Shown here: piece by piece, positions 1-8,905 of the stretch
Position numbering within the stretch: position 1 is the stretch's first letter
Layout: each line of letters opens with the position of its first letter
Source: Bacillus timonensis
Lineage (GTDB): Bacteria; Bacillota; Bacilli; Bacillales; Bacillaceae_L
Length of the DNA stretch: 64,000 nt
Assembly: GCF_004799755.1 (NCBI RefSeq)
Contig: NZ_SLUB01000015.1
Location: 1-64,000, forward strand
Direction: 5' to 3'
Position numbers and translations under genes: made by a program
Notes under the pieces: generated by a model
Databases searched by the model: none
Told to the model about the DNA's origin: nothing
What the model saw: only the letters and a program-made list of their open reading frames with translations

Positions 1-89
1 TTCGTATATTTGATGTAGTGGTCGGGAAACCAACTATATCTTATCACGAAGTGAGGCTTTTTTTTAATACCACGCTATAAGCTCTATGG

Positions 90-112
90 AACCCCCGGCA
101 TAGCCAGGGGTT
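90..112 (+). terminator. Possible terminator hairpin at the left edge
   Basis: AACCCC and GGGGTT arms with an inner GG/CC pair close a five-base loop, followed by TTTTC. It could end a rightward gene lying left of the window. Positions 1-164 hold no gene; a T8 run at 58-65 has only a weak 4-bp hairpin before it. Confidence 0.35.
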
Positions 113-123
113 TTCAAAACATA

Positions 124-159
124 CAAAAAAAAAATGGCATCATCCACGCAGGATGATGC
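124..159 (-). terminator. Rho-independent terminator of the GH13 gene
   Basis: A perfect 9-bp stem (GCATCATCC with GGATGATGC) around a 5-base loop, followed on the minus strand by a long T run, lies immediately after the stop codon of the GH13 gene. Confidence 0.9.
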
Positions 160-164
160 TATTT

Positions 165-1556
165 CTATTCAGGCTTCTTATTTCCATGTCTTCTTTTACT
201 TAGATAAATAAAGCCAATCATCAAAATCGGTATGATGAAGACGGAAACGAACAATGTATAATTTATTTTTGTCGTGTCTCGAGCAACAAACACTTCCGAA
301 ATATCGCGATTTACAACAAGATGAAATTCATCGTCAGTTGCTCGAACAAGGTCCTCCGTAATTAGTCCAGTTAGCTCCTTGTCCTCTCCAACCTGGTCAG
401 TCGTTAAGGTAAAGCTCTGTGTTTTCGTTGTATTATTAATTGCCACAAAAGCTTTTTCCCCTTCATATTCTCGCTTAAAAACAAGCAAACCTGCATCATT
501 TTTAACTAATTCGATTGAACCTTTTGTGAGAGCAGGTACACCTGACCTAATTTTAGAGAGCAATGTAATATAATCAACTAGCTCTTTGTCTGTTCGAAAG
601 TCCATTAAACCGAGGTTGTCCGGTGGCTCAGTTCCGTTTAAGGCGATTTCTGTTCCATAGAAAATGGTTGGAATTCCCGGTGTAGTATACAAATACGTTA
701 ATGCCGACTTAATGCGTGGTGCAGGATGTTCATTCGCTTCTGTAGCAAGATGAGTGAATCGTACCGTATTTGGATTATCAAAGAAATTAATCATGGAATT
801 CGGATTTTCAAACTGTTTAGCTTGTTCCCATGTTTTTTCAATATCTTTAAAAGGTTGATCTGGAACACTAAAACTAGTGATCCCTTCGTATGGCATGGTA
901 TTAAAAACGGAATCGAGTCCCTTAGTTTCAAGCTCACCAAGGTTATCAACCCCTGAAGATTGTCCAATCAAGCGAAAATTGGCTTTTACCACTTTCAGTT
1001 CCGTTGATAATGCCGTGATCAAATCAGCTGAAACACTATCAACAAGGTCAAGTTTATATCCATCAATGTCTGCCTCTTGTACCCATGACTTCGCATCTTC
1101 AATAAACTCATCATTTAAAGGACCATCATTTGAACTGATGCCTAGGTCAAGAATCACTTTTATTCCCTTGTCATGCGCCGCTTTCACGAGCTGTTTTACA
1201 TCCTCAGATGTTCCATAATGCTTATTGATGACACTTCTGTCCTTTACCACATACGGATAAAATGTATCGGTTTCATTTTCAAATATAGGTGATAATAAAA
1301 TCGTTGTAAACCCCATGTCCTTCAGGTAATCAAGCCGACTCATGACTCCTTTAAGGTCTCCCCCATGATAAGATGTAGGATTCGAAAGGTCCACAGCAGA
1401 ATCATTTGAACTGTCTGCATTATTAAAACGGTCAACCACTATGTAATAAATGCTTTCTTCCGCTATTGTTTGAGTGTCCTCAGCAAAAGCTGGAGGGGAT
1501 GCCAACAGTAATAACGGAATCAGTATAGCCAGCATATATATCTTTTTCTTCATCAC
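165..1556 (-). CDS. Membrane-anchored alpha-amylase-family (GH13) protein, probably catalytically inactive
   Basis: The protein has a Sec signal peptide (about residues 1-25, cleaved near AFA-E), a GH13 barrel and a C-terminal membrane helix followed by a basic tail (about residues 435-463), so the barrel should sit outside the membrane. The fold is recognisable from YYIVVDRFNN, YHGGDLKG, DGYKLDLVD and the Tyr-Gly-Thr-Glu segment late in the barrel. The usual catalytic motifs are altered: region I lacks the Asn-His pair, the general-acid region reads LIGQSSG where GEVW is expected, and the NHD motif reads DNPNTVRF. Only the nucleophile Asp in region II looks kept. Start: GTG 1556 or ATG 1553, both behind GGAG. 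It is a single gene with its own terminator. A sugar-binding or scaffold role is inference. Confidence 0.85.
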   Translation of the reverse strand: MMKKKIYMLAILIPLLLLASPPAFAEDTQTIAEESIYYIVVDRFNNADSSNDSAVDLSNPTSYHGGDLKGVMSRLDYLKDMGFTTILLSPIFENETDTFYPYVVKDRSVINKHYGTSEDVKQLVKAAHDKGIKVILDLGISSNDGPLNDEFIEDAKSWVQEADIDGYKLDLVDSVSADLITALSTELKVVKANFRLIGQSSGVDNLGELETKGLDSVFNTMPYEGITSFSVPDQPFKDIEKTWEQAKQFENPNSMINFFDNPNTVRFTHLATEANEHPAPRIKSALTYLYTTPGIPTIFYGTEIALNGTEPPDNLGLMDFRTDKELVDYITLLSKIRSGVPALTKGSIELVKNDAGLLVFKREYEGEKAFVAINNTTKTQSFTLTTDQVGEDKELTGLITEDLVRATDDEFHLVVNRDISEVFVARDTTKINYTLFVSVFIIPILMIGFIYLSKRRHGNKKPE

Positions 1557-1754
1557 GTAACTCCAATCCTCCTAGTAATCTCACTCTTTAAAGTAACCTT
1601 ATCCCTTCTTAAAAGTCAAATAGTACAGGAGTTTGTTCATATTTTGTACATATTTATACCGTTTTCTTTTTTGTGTAAAATGACTATTCTTTCTTACCAC
1701 ATTCTGTGATAAACTAATATAGTTTTTCATTACGGAATAAGAGGGGTTGACAGC

Positions 1755-3125
1755 TTGGATACTTCTATCCATACAAAAAAATTAACGTTGTTTGCTCTCA
1801 CATGGCCCATTTTTATTGAATTGCTGTTACATATGCTAATGGGGAATGCAGATACCTTAATGCTAAGTATGTACTCCGATAATTCTGTTGCAGCAGTCGG
1901 GGTATCAAACCAAATCTTATCATTAATCATCGTCATGTTTGGATTCGTTGCAACCGGTACAGCCGTTCTTGTTGCCCAGCATTTTGGTGCTAATAATGAA
2001 AAAAGTGCTGCTGAAGTTGCAGTCGTTTCTATTTTTACCAACTTTGTGTTTGGTCTTATTTTGAGTCTTATTGTTTTTGTATGGAGCAAAGACCTCCTGC
2101 TTTTAATGGATTTGCCAACTGAATTATTAGACGAAGCGGATAGTTACCTTAAAATCGTAGGTTTATTCTCGTTTCTCCAAGCATTAATTATGACAATTGG
2201 AGCAGTCATCCGAAGCTATGGTTTTACTCGGGATACGATGTACGTCACAATCGGTATGAACATCCTTAATGTCATTGGGAATTACATTTTTATCTTTGGT
2301 CCATTTGGTTTACCAGTTCTCGGGGTTGAAGGAGTTGCGATATCAACCTCTTTTAGTAGATTGATTGGCTTATTGGTCATCTCCTATCTATTAATAAGAC
2401 GAGTAAAACATGGGCTCCATTTTAAAAAGATTTTTCGTTTACCGAGAATACATCTGCAAAATCTGCTTAAAATTGGAATACCTTCTGCCGGAGAACAGCT
2501 TTCTTACAACTCCTCCCAAATGATCATCACGTATTTTATTACAATTATGGGAACGCAGGCACTTACGACAAAGGTATACGCACAAAATTTAATGATGTTC
2601 ATCTTCCTATTTAGTATTGCCATAAGCCAAGGAACACAAATTTTAGTTGGGCAAATGATTGGAGCCCGTCAAATAAATCACGCTTATAAAAGAGCGCTAA
2701 AAAGCTTAAAGCTCGCCATTTTTATTTCAGCGGCAATGGCGATTGTTTTTTCATTCTTTAAAGAACCCCTTTTATCCATTTTCACAGATAATCAAGCCAT
2801 CATAAAAACAGGTGGTGTCCTTATCCTTTTAACCATCATTCTTGAACCTGGGCGTGCATTTAACCTTGTCCTTATAAATGCATTAAGAGCCGCGGGAGAT
2901 GTAAAATTGCCGGTGTACATGGGAATCCTCTCAATGTGGGGAATTTGTGTGCCGATTGCATATGTACTTGGCATTCACTTTGAACTCGGATTGGTTGGAG
3001 TGTGGATTTCTTTTATTGTCGATGAATGGATCCGTGGTATCGTCATGCTGTGGCGATGGCGTTCACGGGCATGGGAGAAAAAGTCATTTGTTTCACCAGT
3101 TGAAAATGCAGACATTACAGCCTGA
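1755..3125 (+). CDS. MATE family multidrug/cation antiporter
   Basis: A 456-residue integral membrane protein with about twelve hydrophobic segments in two similar halves, as in MATE exporters of the NorM/DinF type, which expel cationic drugs or metabolites using a sodium or proton gradient. Family signs are the N-terminal WPIFIELLLHMLMGNADTLM segment and the conserved VLVAQHFGA and VLVGQMIGA stretches, one in each half. The start is a TTG behind AAGAGGGG. It stands alone and ends in a strong hairpin. The substrate cannot be told from sequence. Confidence 0.9.
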   Translation: MDTSIHTKKLTLFALTWPIFIELLLHMLMGNADTLMLSMYSDNSVAAVGVSNQILSLIIVMFGFVATGTAVLVAQHFGANNEKSAAEVAVVSIFTNFVFGLILSLIVFVWSKDLLLLMDLPTELLDEADSYLKIVGLFSFLQALIMTIGAVIRSYGFTRDTMYVTIGMNILNVIGNYIFIFGPFGLPVLGVEGVAISTSFSRLIGLLVISYLLIRRVKHGLHFKKIFRLPRIHLQNLLKIGIPSAGEQLSYNSSQMIITYFITIMGTQALTTKVYAQNLMMFIFLFSIAISQGTQILVGQMIGARQINHAYKRALKSLKLAIFISAAMAIVFSFFKEPLLSIFTDNQAIIKTGGVLILLTIILEPGRAFNLVLINALRAAGDVKLPVYMGILSMWGICVPIAYVLGIHFELGLVGVWISFIVDEWIRGIVMLWRWRSRAWEKKSFVSPVENADITA

Positions 3126-3146
3126 AAAAGTTCAGGCTGTTTTTTT
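3118..3146 (+). terminator. Rho-independent terminator of the MATE gene
   Basis: A perfect 9-bp stem CAGCCTGAA/TTCAGGCTG with a 4-base loop is followed by seven T. It begins inside the last codons of the gene. Confidence 0.92.
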
Positions 3147-3275
3147 GTTGTCAATTTCCCCCTAAAATCAGGGTAACATCTCACTAAAAAGTCTTAGTTA
3201 TAAATTCTCCTACTTTTGTCTAAAAAGAGGATACAAACTACTTACAAATAAACAGCTATGGATGGAGGATTTGCT

Positions 3276-3839
3276 TTGGATTTACAACAACGTCTAGGCA
3301 GCATAACTGAACAAAAACGTTCTTTTATAACCGGTACGACAGAATGCATAAATGACCAATGGATTTTCTTCGAAGCCGAAACAGACGAGGCTTCAATGCT
3401 TGAAGAAATGATTGGGAAGGAAGTAGAAGTATTCACTCTAAATAAATGGGAAAAAGGCATTTTTGTAGAAGATGGTTTAATTCAGATGAATGGATATTTT
3501 TATAAGCTCGATAATGGAGATTGCCTTCGTTTTCGAAAAAAATTAACCTTGGCGTATAAGGAATGGCTAGAAGGTTTTACAGAGGACCAGTTTATTCGTT
3601 TTACATCAACTTTAAATAAACTTTCGTTTTCACTATATGATTGTATCCATTGTCATAATCAATTAATGTTTCAAGAAGAGAATAGAGAAAATGAAGGTGT
3701 CAATTTTATCTTATTTGATAATACGGAATTGCTTTTGTCTGTTCACCATCATTTTTCTCGTGGAAAACTAAAGAAGGATCGATTTGAATTTACACTAGCG
3801 AATGGAAAAAGGGCAATTCTTTCTACATTATGCAAATAA
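3276..3839 (+). CDS. DUF2777-like conserved Bacillus protein
   Basis: A soluble 187-residue protein of unknown function that I match from memory to the DUF2777 family of Bacillus (N-terminal QKRSFITGTTECIN, then QWIFFEAETDEASMLE). A CIHCH pair lies near residue 130; otherwise no catalytic signature is visible. The open frame extends upstream to an ATG at 3258, but that ATG overlaps the ribosome site: GGAGG at 3264-3268 lies 7 bases before TTG 3276, so TTG 3276 is the likely start. Monocistronic, converging on the GGDEF-EAL gene. Confidence 0.7.
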   Translation: MDLQQRLGSITEQKRSFITGTTECINDQWIFFEAETDEASMLEEMIGKEVEVFTLNKWEKGIFVEDGLIQMNGYFYKLDNGDCLRFRKKLTLAYKEWLEGFTEDQFIRFTSTLNKLSFSLYDCIHCHNQLMFQEENRENEGVNFILFDNTELLLSVHHHFSRGKLKKDRFEFTLANGKRAILSTLCK

Positions 3840-3843
3840 AATT

Positions 3844-3872
3844 AGGGGCGTTCCCAAGCGAACAGCCCCTTA
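3844..3872. terminator. Bidirectional terminator between convergent genes
   Basis: AGGGGC-GTTC and GAAC-A-GCCCCT pair around a 6-base loop with one bulged A. It lies between the DUF2777-like gene (+) and the GGDEF-EAL gene (-). Confidence 0.75.
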
Positions 3873-3875
3873 TCC

Positions 3876-5339
3876 TTACAATGCTTTAAGCTTTGCTAAT
3901 CCTTTTTCAAACTCTTCACTTTTCATCGGCCGATCGATGTAGAAACCTTGAGCATAATGGCATTGTAATTCCTTAAGCAACGCTATTTGCTCATCTGTTT
4001 CAACCCCTTCAGCAACCACTTTTACCGAAAGTCCGTGCCCCATCGTAATGATAGCCTTCACAATCGCGATATCAGTCGTATTAACTTTGAGATTATTAAT
4101 AAAAGACCGGTCAATTTTTAACGTATTGATTGGCAAATCCTTTAAATAGCTTAATGATGAATAGCCTGTACCAAAGTCATCAATTGATACCTTTACACCA
4201 AGCTTTTGCAGTTCCTTCATAACAATGACACTATGGGTAATGTTTCTAAGCATCACGCCTTCAGTAAGCTCGAGGGTTAAATATTGAGGAGGTAGCCCCG
4301 TTTCATCTAACACCTCTTTGACCACATCAATAAAGCTAATTTGCTGGAACTGGTCTGCTGATACATTAACAGAAATGGTTAAATAATCATATCCCATATC
4401 ATGCCATTTCTTATTCTCTTGACAAGCCTTTTTTAAGACCCATTTCCCTATCTCATGGATTAGCCCCGTTTCCTCTGCAAGAGGTATAAATTCACCAGGT
4501 GATACGAGTCCAAGCTTTGGATGCTCCCATCTGATTAATGCTTCACTGCCATATACTTCTCCAGACGCTAAATCAATCAACGGTTGGAAGCATATGTGAA
4601 ACTCATCTTTCTCAAGCGCTTTTCGCAAATAGCCTTCAAGCTCAAGTCTATATAATACTTGCTGATTCATTTCTGTTGAGTAGAATTTCATTTTGTTGCC
4701 GCCAAGCTGTTTTGCAAGGTTCATTGCTGTATCGGCATGCTTAAATAATAACTCTGTCGTAATTCCATCATTAGGATAGAAACTAATTCCTATACTTCCA
4801 GTTAAAAAGAACTCACGTGCTTCGTACATAATTGGTTTAGTGATACCATGCAATAATGTCTGTCCAAGGTCGGCAATTTTTTCAACTTCAACTTCCTCGG
4901 TTATAAGGATTGTAAATTTATCACCACTAAATCTTGCAAGAAAACTCTTTTTGGGGAGCAGTCCTTGAATTCGTTTGGCAAGTTGCTTTAGAATTATATC
5001 TCCCGCATAATGACCAACTGTATCATTAATCATTTTAAATCGGTCTAGGTCGATAAATAACACTGCTAATTTATGATGCTTCTTTTTCTTTGAAAAACGC
5101 TTAACAAAGTCCTCTACTTGATTTGTAAAATGCAAACGATTCGGCAAACCAGTTTCTGCATCATAATAGGCTAACCATGCAACTTTTTCCTCTGCTTTCT
5201 TTTCATAAGCAGCTTCTATTTTTTTATTTTTTTCGATAGTAAGTTGGTTTTGCTCGATTAATTCAGTGATATCTTTCAACTGTTTATATACAAAGCTATT
5301 TGTTCTCAATACGAGATTCACCACTCTTTTTTCACTCAT
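3876..5339 (-). CDS. GGDEF-EAL protein, probable cyclic-di-GMP phosphodiesterase
   Basis: A GGDEF domain (about residues 60-215) is joined to a C-terminal EAL domain (about 230-487), after a short coiled N-terminus with no membrane segment. The diguanylate cyclase signature is degenerate, reading SGDKF, so cyclase activity is unlikely. The EAL domain keeps its key residues: SEALIRW, NVSADQF, DDFGTGYSSL, LKIDRSF and VVAEGVET, so it should hydrolyse c-di-GMP; the degenerate GGDEF may bind GTP and tune it. The frame stays open to GTG 5429, but those 30 codons read through the terminator of the upstream gene, so I place the start at ATG 5339 although its ribosome site is weak. Confidence 0.85.
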   Translation of the reverse strand: MSEKRVVNLVLRTNSFVYKQLKDITELIEQNQLTIEKNKKIEAAYEKKAEEKVAWLAYYDAETGLPNRLHFTNQVEDFVKRFSKKKKHHKLAVLFIDLDRFKMINDTVGHYAGDIILKQLAKRIQGLLPKKSFLARFSGDKFTILITEEVEVEKIADLGQTLLHGITKPIMYEAREFFLTGSIGISFYPNDGITTELLFKHADTAMNLAKQLGGNKMKFYSTEMNQQVLYRLELEGYLRKALEKDEFHICFQPLIDLASGEVYGSEALIRWEHPKLGLVSPGEFIPLAEETGLIHEIGKWVLKKACQENKKWHDMGYDYLTISVNVSADQFQQISFIDVVKEVLDETGLPPQYLTLELTEGVMLRNITHSVIVMKELQKLGVKVSIDDFGTGYSSLSYLKDLPINTLKIDRSFINNLKVNTTDIAIVKAIITMGHGLSVKVVAEGVETDEQIALLKELQCHYAQGFYIDRPMKSEEFEKGLAKLKAL

Positions 5340-5389
5340 GAAGGATGTATATTCATAAAGATAGCATAATTTCTTGTCGAAAAACACAG

Positions 5390-5429
5390 AAAAAAGTGAA
5401 AAAGCCACCTTAAATGGCAGCTTTTTCAC
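5390..5429 (-). terminator. Terminator of yisL
   Basis: Ten-base arms GTGAAAAAGC and GCTTTTTCAC flank a partly paired centre, followed on the minus strand by T runs. It lies just after the yisL stop codon. Confidence 0.85.
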
Positions 5430-5436
5430 AAAACGT

Positions 5437-5805
5437 TTAGAATCTCCAAATACCTAACGGAAGTTTCATTCCTAATCCAATTGTTAAGATCAAGACAACA
5501 ATGAACAATCCCCAGAATAATCCAGTTGATTTTTGTTTACTAGAACGTGCTAAAATCATTTCCATAAATCCGATTGTTAGCACCCCTAGTATTGCTTTAC
5601 CTATGTATTCACCGTCGATTTCTACTCCACCAAATAAAAGTAGCAGACCTGTCGCTAAAATGAATAGATAAAATAAACGCAAGATCATTTTAACAATTTT
5701 TTGGGATTTTTCTTTGCCGGCCTTGTTTAGGATTGTTGCTGCTACAACAAATAGAATAATAGCAACTGCCCAAGAAGTAATATGTGCATGAGTATTGTAT
5801 GTCAT
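5437..5805 (-). CDS. yisL: YisL family (DUF1516/UPF0344) small membrane protein
   Basis: A 122-residue protein with four hydrophobic helices and almost no soluble part: HITSWAVAIILFVVA, then LRLFYLFILATGLLLLFGG, then a third and a fourth near the C-terminus. This matches the YisL/DUF1516 family, which has no established function. In B. subtilis yisL lies next to yisK, as here. Start ATG 5805 follows AGGAGG-like bases in the leader. It has its own terminator, so it is probably separate from the following GGDEF-EAL gene. Confidence 0.8.
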   Translation of the reverse strand: MTYNTHAHITSWAVAIILFVVAATILNKAGKEKSQKIVKMILRLFYLFILATGLLLLFGGVEIDGEYIGKAILGVLTIGFMEMILARSSKQKSTGLFWGLFIVVLILTIGLGMKLPLGIWRF

Positions 5806-5937
5806 GTACTACTTCCTCCTTTTTCTTTTTCATTCATGGTTATCATAGCATGTTTATGATGAAAAAAAAAAGATTCAATCAGCCCTTTTCCACTATTCAC
5901 ATAGTAAATATGTCATTTTTGTGTCGCATTGTTCCTT

Positions 5938-6843
5938 TTAATCCTCAATTTTATTTCTCAATGTTCCTAGGCCATCAATGGTAATTTCAATCACATCTCC
6001 AGCCTTTAGAAATCGTGGTGGGTTAAAGCCTTTTCCTACTCCTGCTGGAGTACCTGTAGCAATAATGTCACCAGGCTCTAAAGTCATTCCTTGGGAGATC
6101 ACTGAAATTATTTTTTGAATTGAGAATATAAACTGGCTTGTGTTACCAGCTTGGCGTACTTCTTCATTAACTTTAGTTGTTACTGATAATTGACTAGGAT
6201 TGGGAATCAACGATTTATGCACCAACATGGGTCCCATTGGACAAGTGGTGTCTAAGCTTTTCCCAAGGAAAAATTGTTTATGTCTTGACTGGATGTCGCG
6301 AGCTGTAATATCGTTTACGATCGTATACCCATACACATACTCTAATGCTTCACTTTCTGAAATACCACGACCTTCTTTACCGATTACAACGGCTAATTCC
6401 CCTTCGTAATCTAGCTGCTCTGTAATATTTTTATGACTCATAACGACTTCATTTGGCCCTACAACTGTCGTTGGCGCCTTTGTGAACATCATGACATGCT
6501 CAGGAATATCCTTTGCAGTTCCCATTTCAATCACATGGTCCGCATAATTTTTGCCAACACAAAAAATATTCTTACTAGGTTTTGGAATGGGTGCCTTTAA
6601 TGTAATATCCTCAATCGGAAATATGCCTTCTGCATCAGGGTGTAGAAGAGCCCACTCCGTAATATGAGACACCCTCTCAAGAAATACTTCACCTTGTGAA
6701 ATAGCTTCAATCATTGTTTCTGGTATGCTGGATGAACTATTCATTTGCACTTCAATAGCTTTTAGATCAAATACTTGGTCAAGTGCTTCGTTAACCATCC
6801 CAATAAATTGTTTTCCATTCTTTTCGGCAGTTACAAACCTCAT
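5938..6843 (-). CDS. yisK: YisK-like fumarylacetoacetate hydrolase family protein
   Basis: A 301-residue FAH-superfamily enzyme: a short N-terminal domain (about residues 1-85), then the mixed beta-roll catalytic domain starting at CVGKNYADHVIEMG. The metal-binding acidic residues occur in DYEGELAVVIGK and NDITARDIQ, and the GDIIATGTPAGVGKG loop is present. Characterised relatives act on 2-keto acids; B. subtilis YisK has been reported as an oxaloacetate decarboxylase linked to the cell-shape protein Mbl. Upstream in-frame GTG/ATG codons (to 6855) overlap the AGAGG ribosome site; ATG 6843 matches the start remembered for YisK (MKFATGE versus MRFVTAE). Confidence 0.88.
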   Translation of the reverse strand: MRFVTAEKNGKQFIGMVNEALDQVFDLKAIEVQMNSSSSIPETMIEAISQGEVFLERVSHITEWALLHPDAEGIFPIEDITLKAPIPKPSKNIFCVGKNYADHVIEMGTAKDIPEHVMMFTKAPTTVVGPNEVVMSHKNITEQLDYEGELAVVIGKEGRGISESEALEYVYGYTIVNDITARDIQSRHKQFFLGKSLDTTCPMGPMLVHKSLIPNPSQLSVTTKVNEEVRQAGNTSQFIFSIQKIISVISQGMTLEPGDIIATGTPAGVGKGFNPPRFLKAGDVIEITIDGLGTLRNKIED

Positions 6844-7071
6844 TATCATCATCACCTCTTATTTAATCCTTTATTTAATTCTACTTTTGTTGTCCTTTTT
6901 CCTCTATTAACATTTTGTAGAACTTTGTATTATTTTGTAACTTTATAAGAGGTTTTAGCGAACCTGTTTTATTGTCTGTAAAGGCAGGTATAATAGTAGT
7001 ACAAGCCTTGTATATACTACTTTAGTCTAATGAATGTATAGAAAATGTACTAAAAAAATGGAGAAATGAAA

Positions 7072-7239
7072 ATGTTCATGTTGAAAATTGCTATTGAATT
7101 AAAGCGCCGTAAAATGACAGTTTTAGCTGATCGGCATGGCTTTACTGCTAGGGAGACAGTAAAGTGTAGTCAAGAGTTAGACCAATTATTGAATATTTAT
7201 CAAAAAACCAAACAGAAAAAATTAAAAATGGTGAATTAG
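7072..7239 (+). CDS. Spo0E-like sporulation phosphatase (YisI type), 55 aa
   Basis: A short gene whose product carries the Spo0E family signature: a first helix ending in LADRHGF, a turn, then the core helix CSQELDQLLNIY with the conserved SQELD. Family members remove phosphate from Spo0A-P and so delay sporulation. B. subtilis has yisI at this spot, between yisK and gerPA. GGAG at 7060-7063 sits 8 bases before ATG 7072, which is preferred over the in-frame ATG at 7066. The C-terminus is Lys-rich. A TATAAT at 6989-6994 may be its -10, with no good -35. Confidence 0.85.
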   Translation: MFMLKIAIELKRRKMTVLADRHGFTARETVKCSQELDQLLNIYQKTKQKKLKMVN

Positions 7240-7243
7240 AAAA

Positions 7244-7276
7244 GACTATTCGCATTATTCGCGAATAGCCTTTTTT
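7244..7276. terminator. Terminator between spo0E-like gene and DUF418 gene
   Basis: Arms CTATTCGC/GCGAATAG with a 7-base loop, then T6 on the plus strand. The hairpin overlaps the last codons of the converging DUF418 gene. Confidence 0.85.
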
Positions 7277-8454
7277 CTTATTTCTACCTTTTGGGCATAT
7301 GTGAATGTTCTCCAAATCCATTCGAATGGACCAAATCTGAATTTATTTAACCATAGATAGCTTAACACGATTTGGATAATAAAAATTACAATCGTAAGAA
7401 GGAACCCCGTATACAGCTCCACTTTTCCATACAATCCAAAACCATAGCCGTAAAACAAGAGCGTACATACAATCGATTGGAATAAATAATTACTCAAAGA
7501 AAGTCGTCCAACTAATGCGAGCGGTGAAAGCAGTTTCCTCCAAACTGGTAATCTCATTAACAGGACAATAGATGTTGCATATAGTACGGCAGTCCCAGGA
7601 CCGCCTATCGTATCCTGTAAATAATCAGTTGCTGCATTTTTAGACGTATAATATGGAAGCAATTTCATGGGAACCCCGATAGCTAGTGAAATCAGCCATA
7701 AGATTTTTACTTTTTTTATATCCTTATCACGGCCTTCCAGCCACTTTTTCTTTGCAATAAAAGCACCTAGAAGAAACATCGGTAACAATGTAATGACTAA
7801 GATAAAAATGCTCCCTGCATTATTAACATAGTACCAATCTTGGATTCTTTGAATCGTAATTTCCCAGAATCCGCCTGTAGCATAAATTTCTGCTGATTTT
7901 TGAGCAAGTTGTTCATTAAACATAATGGCACTTAATTCTGGTTCGAACATGACAGCTAGAAACATCATACCCCCAAGAAATAGATTGGGTACGAAAATAA
8001 GGACTAAAGCCCAAATAAGTAACGTGATTGGTTTTGCCTTATGAAACAATAGAAAAATGACTCCGACAAATGCATATGTAATTAAAATATCCCCATGCCA
8101 CACAAAAAAAGCGTGTAAACACCCGAACAGTAATAGCACAATTAATCTTCTTGTGATCAACGGATAAAAAGAATACCCTTTGGCTAGTGCTCTTTCCTTA
8201 AATAGAATCATCCCAAACCCGAAAAGAAACGAAAATAGGGTATAAAAGCTTGCTTGTGCAAAAATGTCAACAAAACTATTTGTCCATTGATTCAATTCCC
8301 CACTCCACCAGTCTTTAGGGCTTACATACAAAATTGGTGAAAAAAACGAAGGCATATTCACGAAAAAAATACCGAATATTGCCAGCCCCCTTATAACATC
8401 AAGCGACTGAATGCGCTCCGCACCCATTACAGGTGTTAATCGTTCATTATTCAT
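7255..8454 (-). CDS. DUF418 family membrane protein (YeiB-like)
   Basis: A 399-residue polytopic protein of about ten hydrophobic segments. The N-terminal RIQSLDVIRGLAIFGIFFVN and the C-terminal DUF418 region (about residues 230-390, with LSLSNYLFQSIV and the FGPFEWIWR motif) identify the family, which is related in layout to membrane acyltransferases but has no proven reaction. ATG 8454 follows AAGGAG by 8 bases. It replaces the AraC-type yisJ that B. subtilis has in this neighbourhood. The stop codon lies inside the shared terminator. Confidence 0.85.
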   Translation of the reverse strand: MNNERLTPVMGAERIQSLDVIRGLAIFGIFFVNMPSFFSPILYVSPKDWWSGELNQWTNSFVDIFAQASFYTLFSFLFGFGMILFKERALAKGYSFYPLITRRLIVLLLFGCLHAFFVWHGDILITYAFVGVIFLLFHKAKPITLLIWALVLIFVPNLFLGGMMFLAVMFEPELSAIMFNEQLAQKSAEIYATGGFWEITIQRIQDWYYVNNAGSIFILVITLLPMFLLGAFIAKKKWLEGRDKDIKKVKILWLISLAIGVPMKLLPYYTSKNAATDYLQDTIGGPGTAVLYATSIVLLMRLPVWRKLLSPLALVGRLSLSNYLFQSIVCTLLFYGYGFGLYGKVELYTGFLLTIVIFIIQIVLSYLWLNKFRFGPFEWIWRTFTYAQKVEIRKKAIRE

Positions 8455-8565
8455 TCGTATAACTCCTTTAATTTTCCTATATTCGATTATAAGAGAAGCG
8501 TCTAGAAATCTCTAGAATTATATTCCAAAAATCGAATTAACACGTTATTCCCTCACACTCGAAAT

Positions 8566-8594
8566 CACACCTTCTGGGTGTTTATCATAGAATA
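8566..8594 (+). promoter_or_regulatory. Candidate sigma-K promoter of gerPA
   Basis: CACA at 8566-8569, 16 bases, then CATAGAATA at 8586-8594: an exact fit to the remembered sigma-K consensus mACm-N16-CATAnnnTA. The gerP operon is expressed under sigma-K in the mother cell in B. subtilis. It lies about 65 bases before the gerPA start. Confidence 0.7.
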
Positions 8595-8660
8595 TCGTAA
8601 TCGCATCTACATGTAGCAACTTACTATTTCGTATATTTTTTAATTTGATTTTTTAAAAGG

Positions 8661-8891
8661 GTGTTCAATATGCCAGCAATTGTTGGAGCAATAAAAATAA
8701 ATAGCATTGGGAATAGCAGTGTAATGAATGTAGGGGATGTTTTTCAAATTGCCCCTGTTTCTACTGCCAAAACATTCGCTGGAGCTGGCTCTTTCAATAC
8801 CGGGAATGGACTTCGTATCTTTAATAATCAGAGTGTAACCAACTCATATGATGTGGATACAATCGATAGTGTCAATATTGGAAACGCCTAA
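8661..8891 (+). CDS. gerPA: Spore germination protein GerPA
   Basis: A 76-residue protein starting MPAIVGAIKINSIG and keeping the VMNVGDVFQIAP and AGSFNTGNG blocks of the GerPA/GerPF family. GerP proteins are made in the mother cell and act in the spore coat, where they let small germinants pass to the inner-membrane receptors. First gene of a six-gene operon, with a candidate sigma-K promoter upstream and gerPB 14 bases downstream. An AAGGGTG ribosome site precedes the ATG. Confidence 0.93.
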   Translation: MFNMPAIVGAIKINSIGNSSVMNVGDVFQIAPVSTAKTFAGAGSFNTGNGLRIFNNQSVTNSYDVDTIDSVNIGNA

Positions 8892-8905
8892 GGGGGTATA
8901 CGTAA

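Noticed and set aside
1-164. A T-box or other riboswitch at the left edge
   Set aside because: Only a short hairpin, a T run and the GH13 terminator are visible; too little sequence and no conserved core.
5340-5429. N-terminal 30-codon extension of the GGDEF-EAL protein
   Set aside because: It translates the yisL terminator hairpin and lacks a ribosome site.
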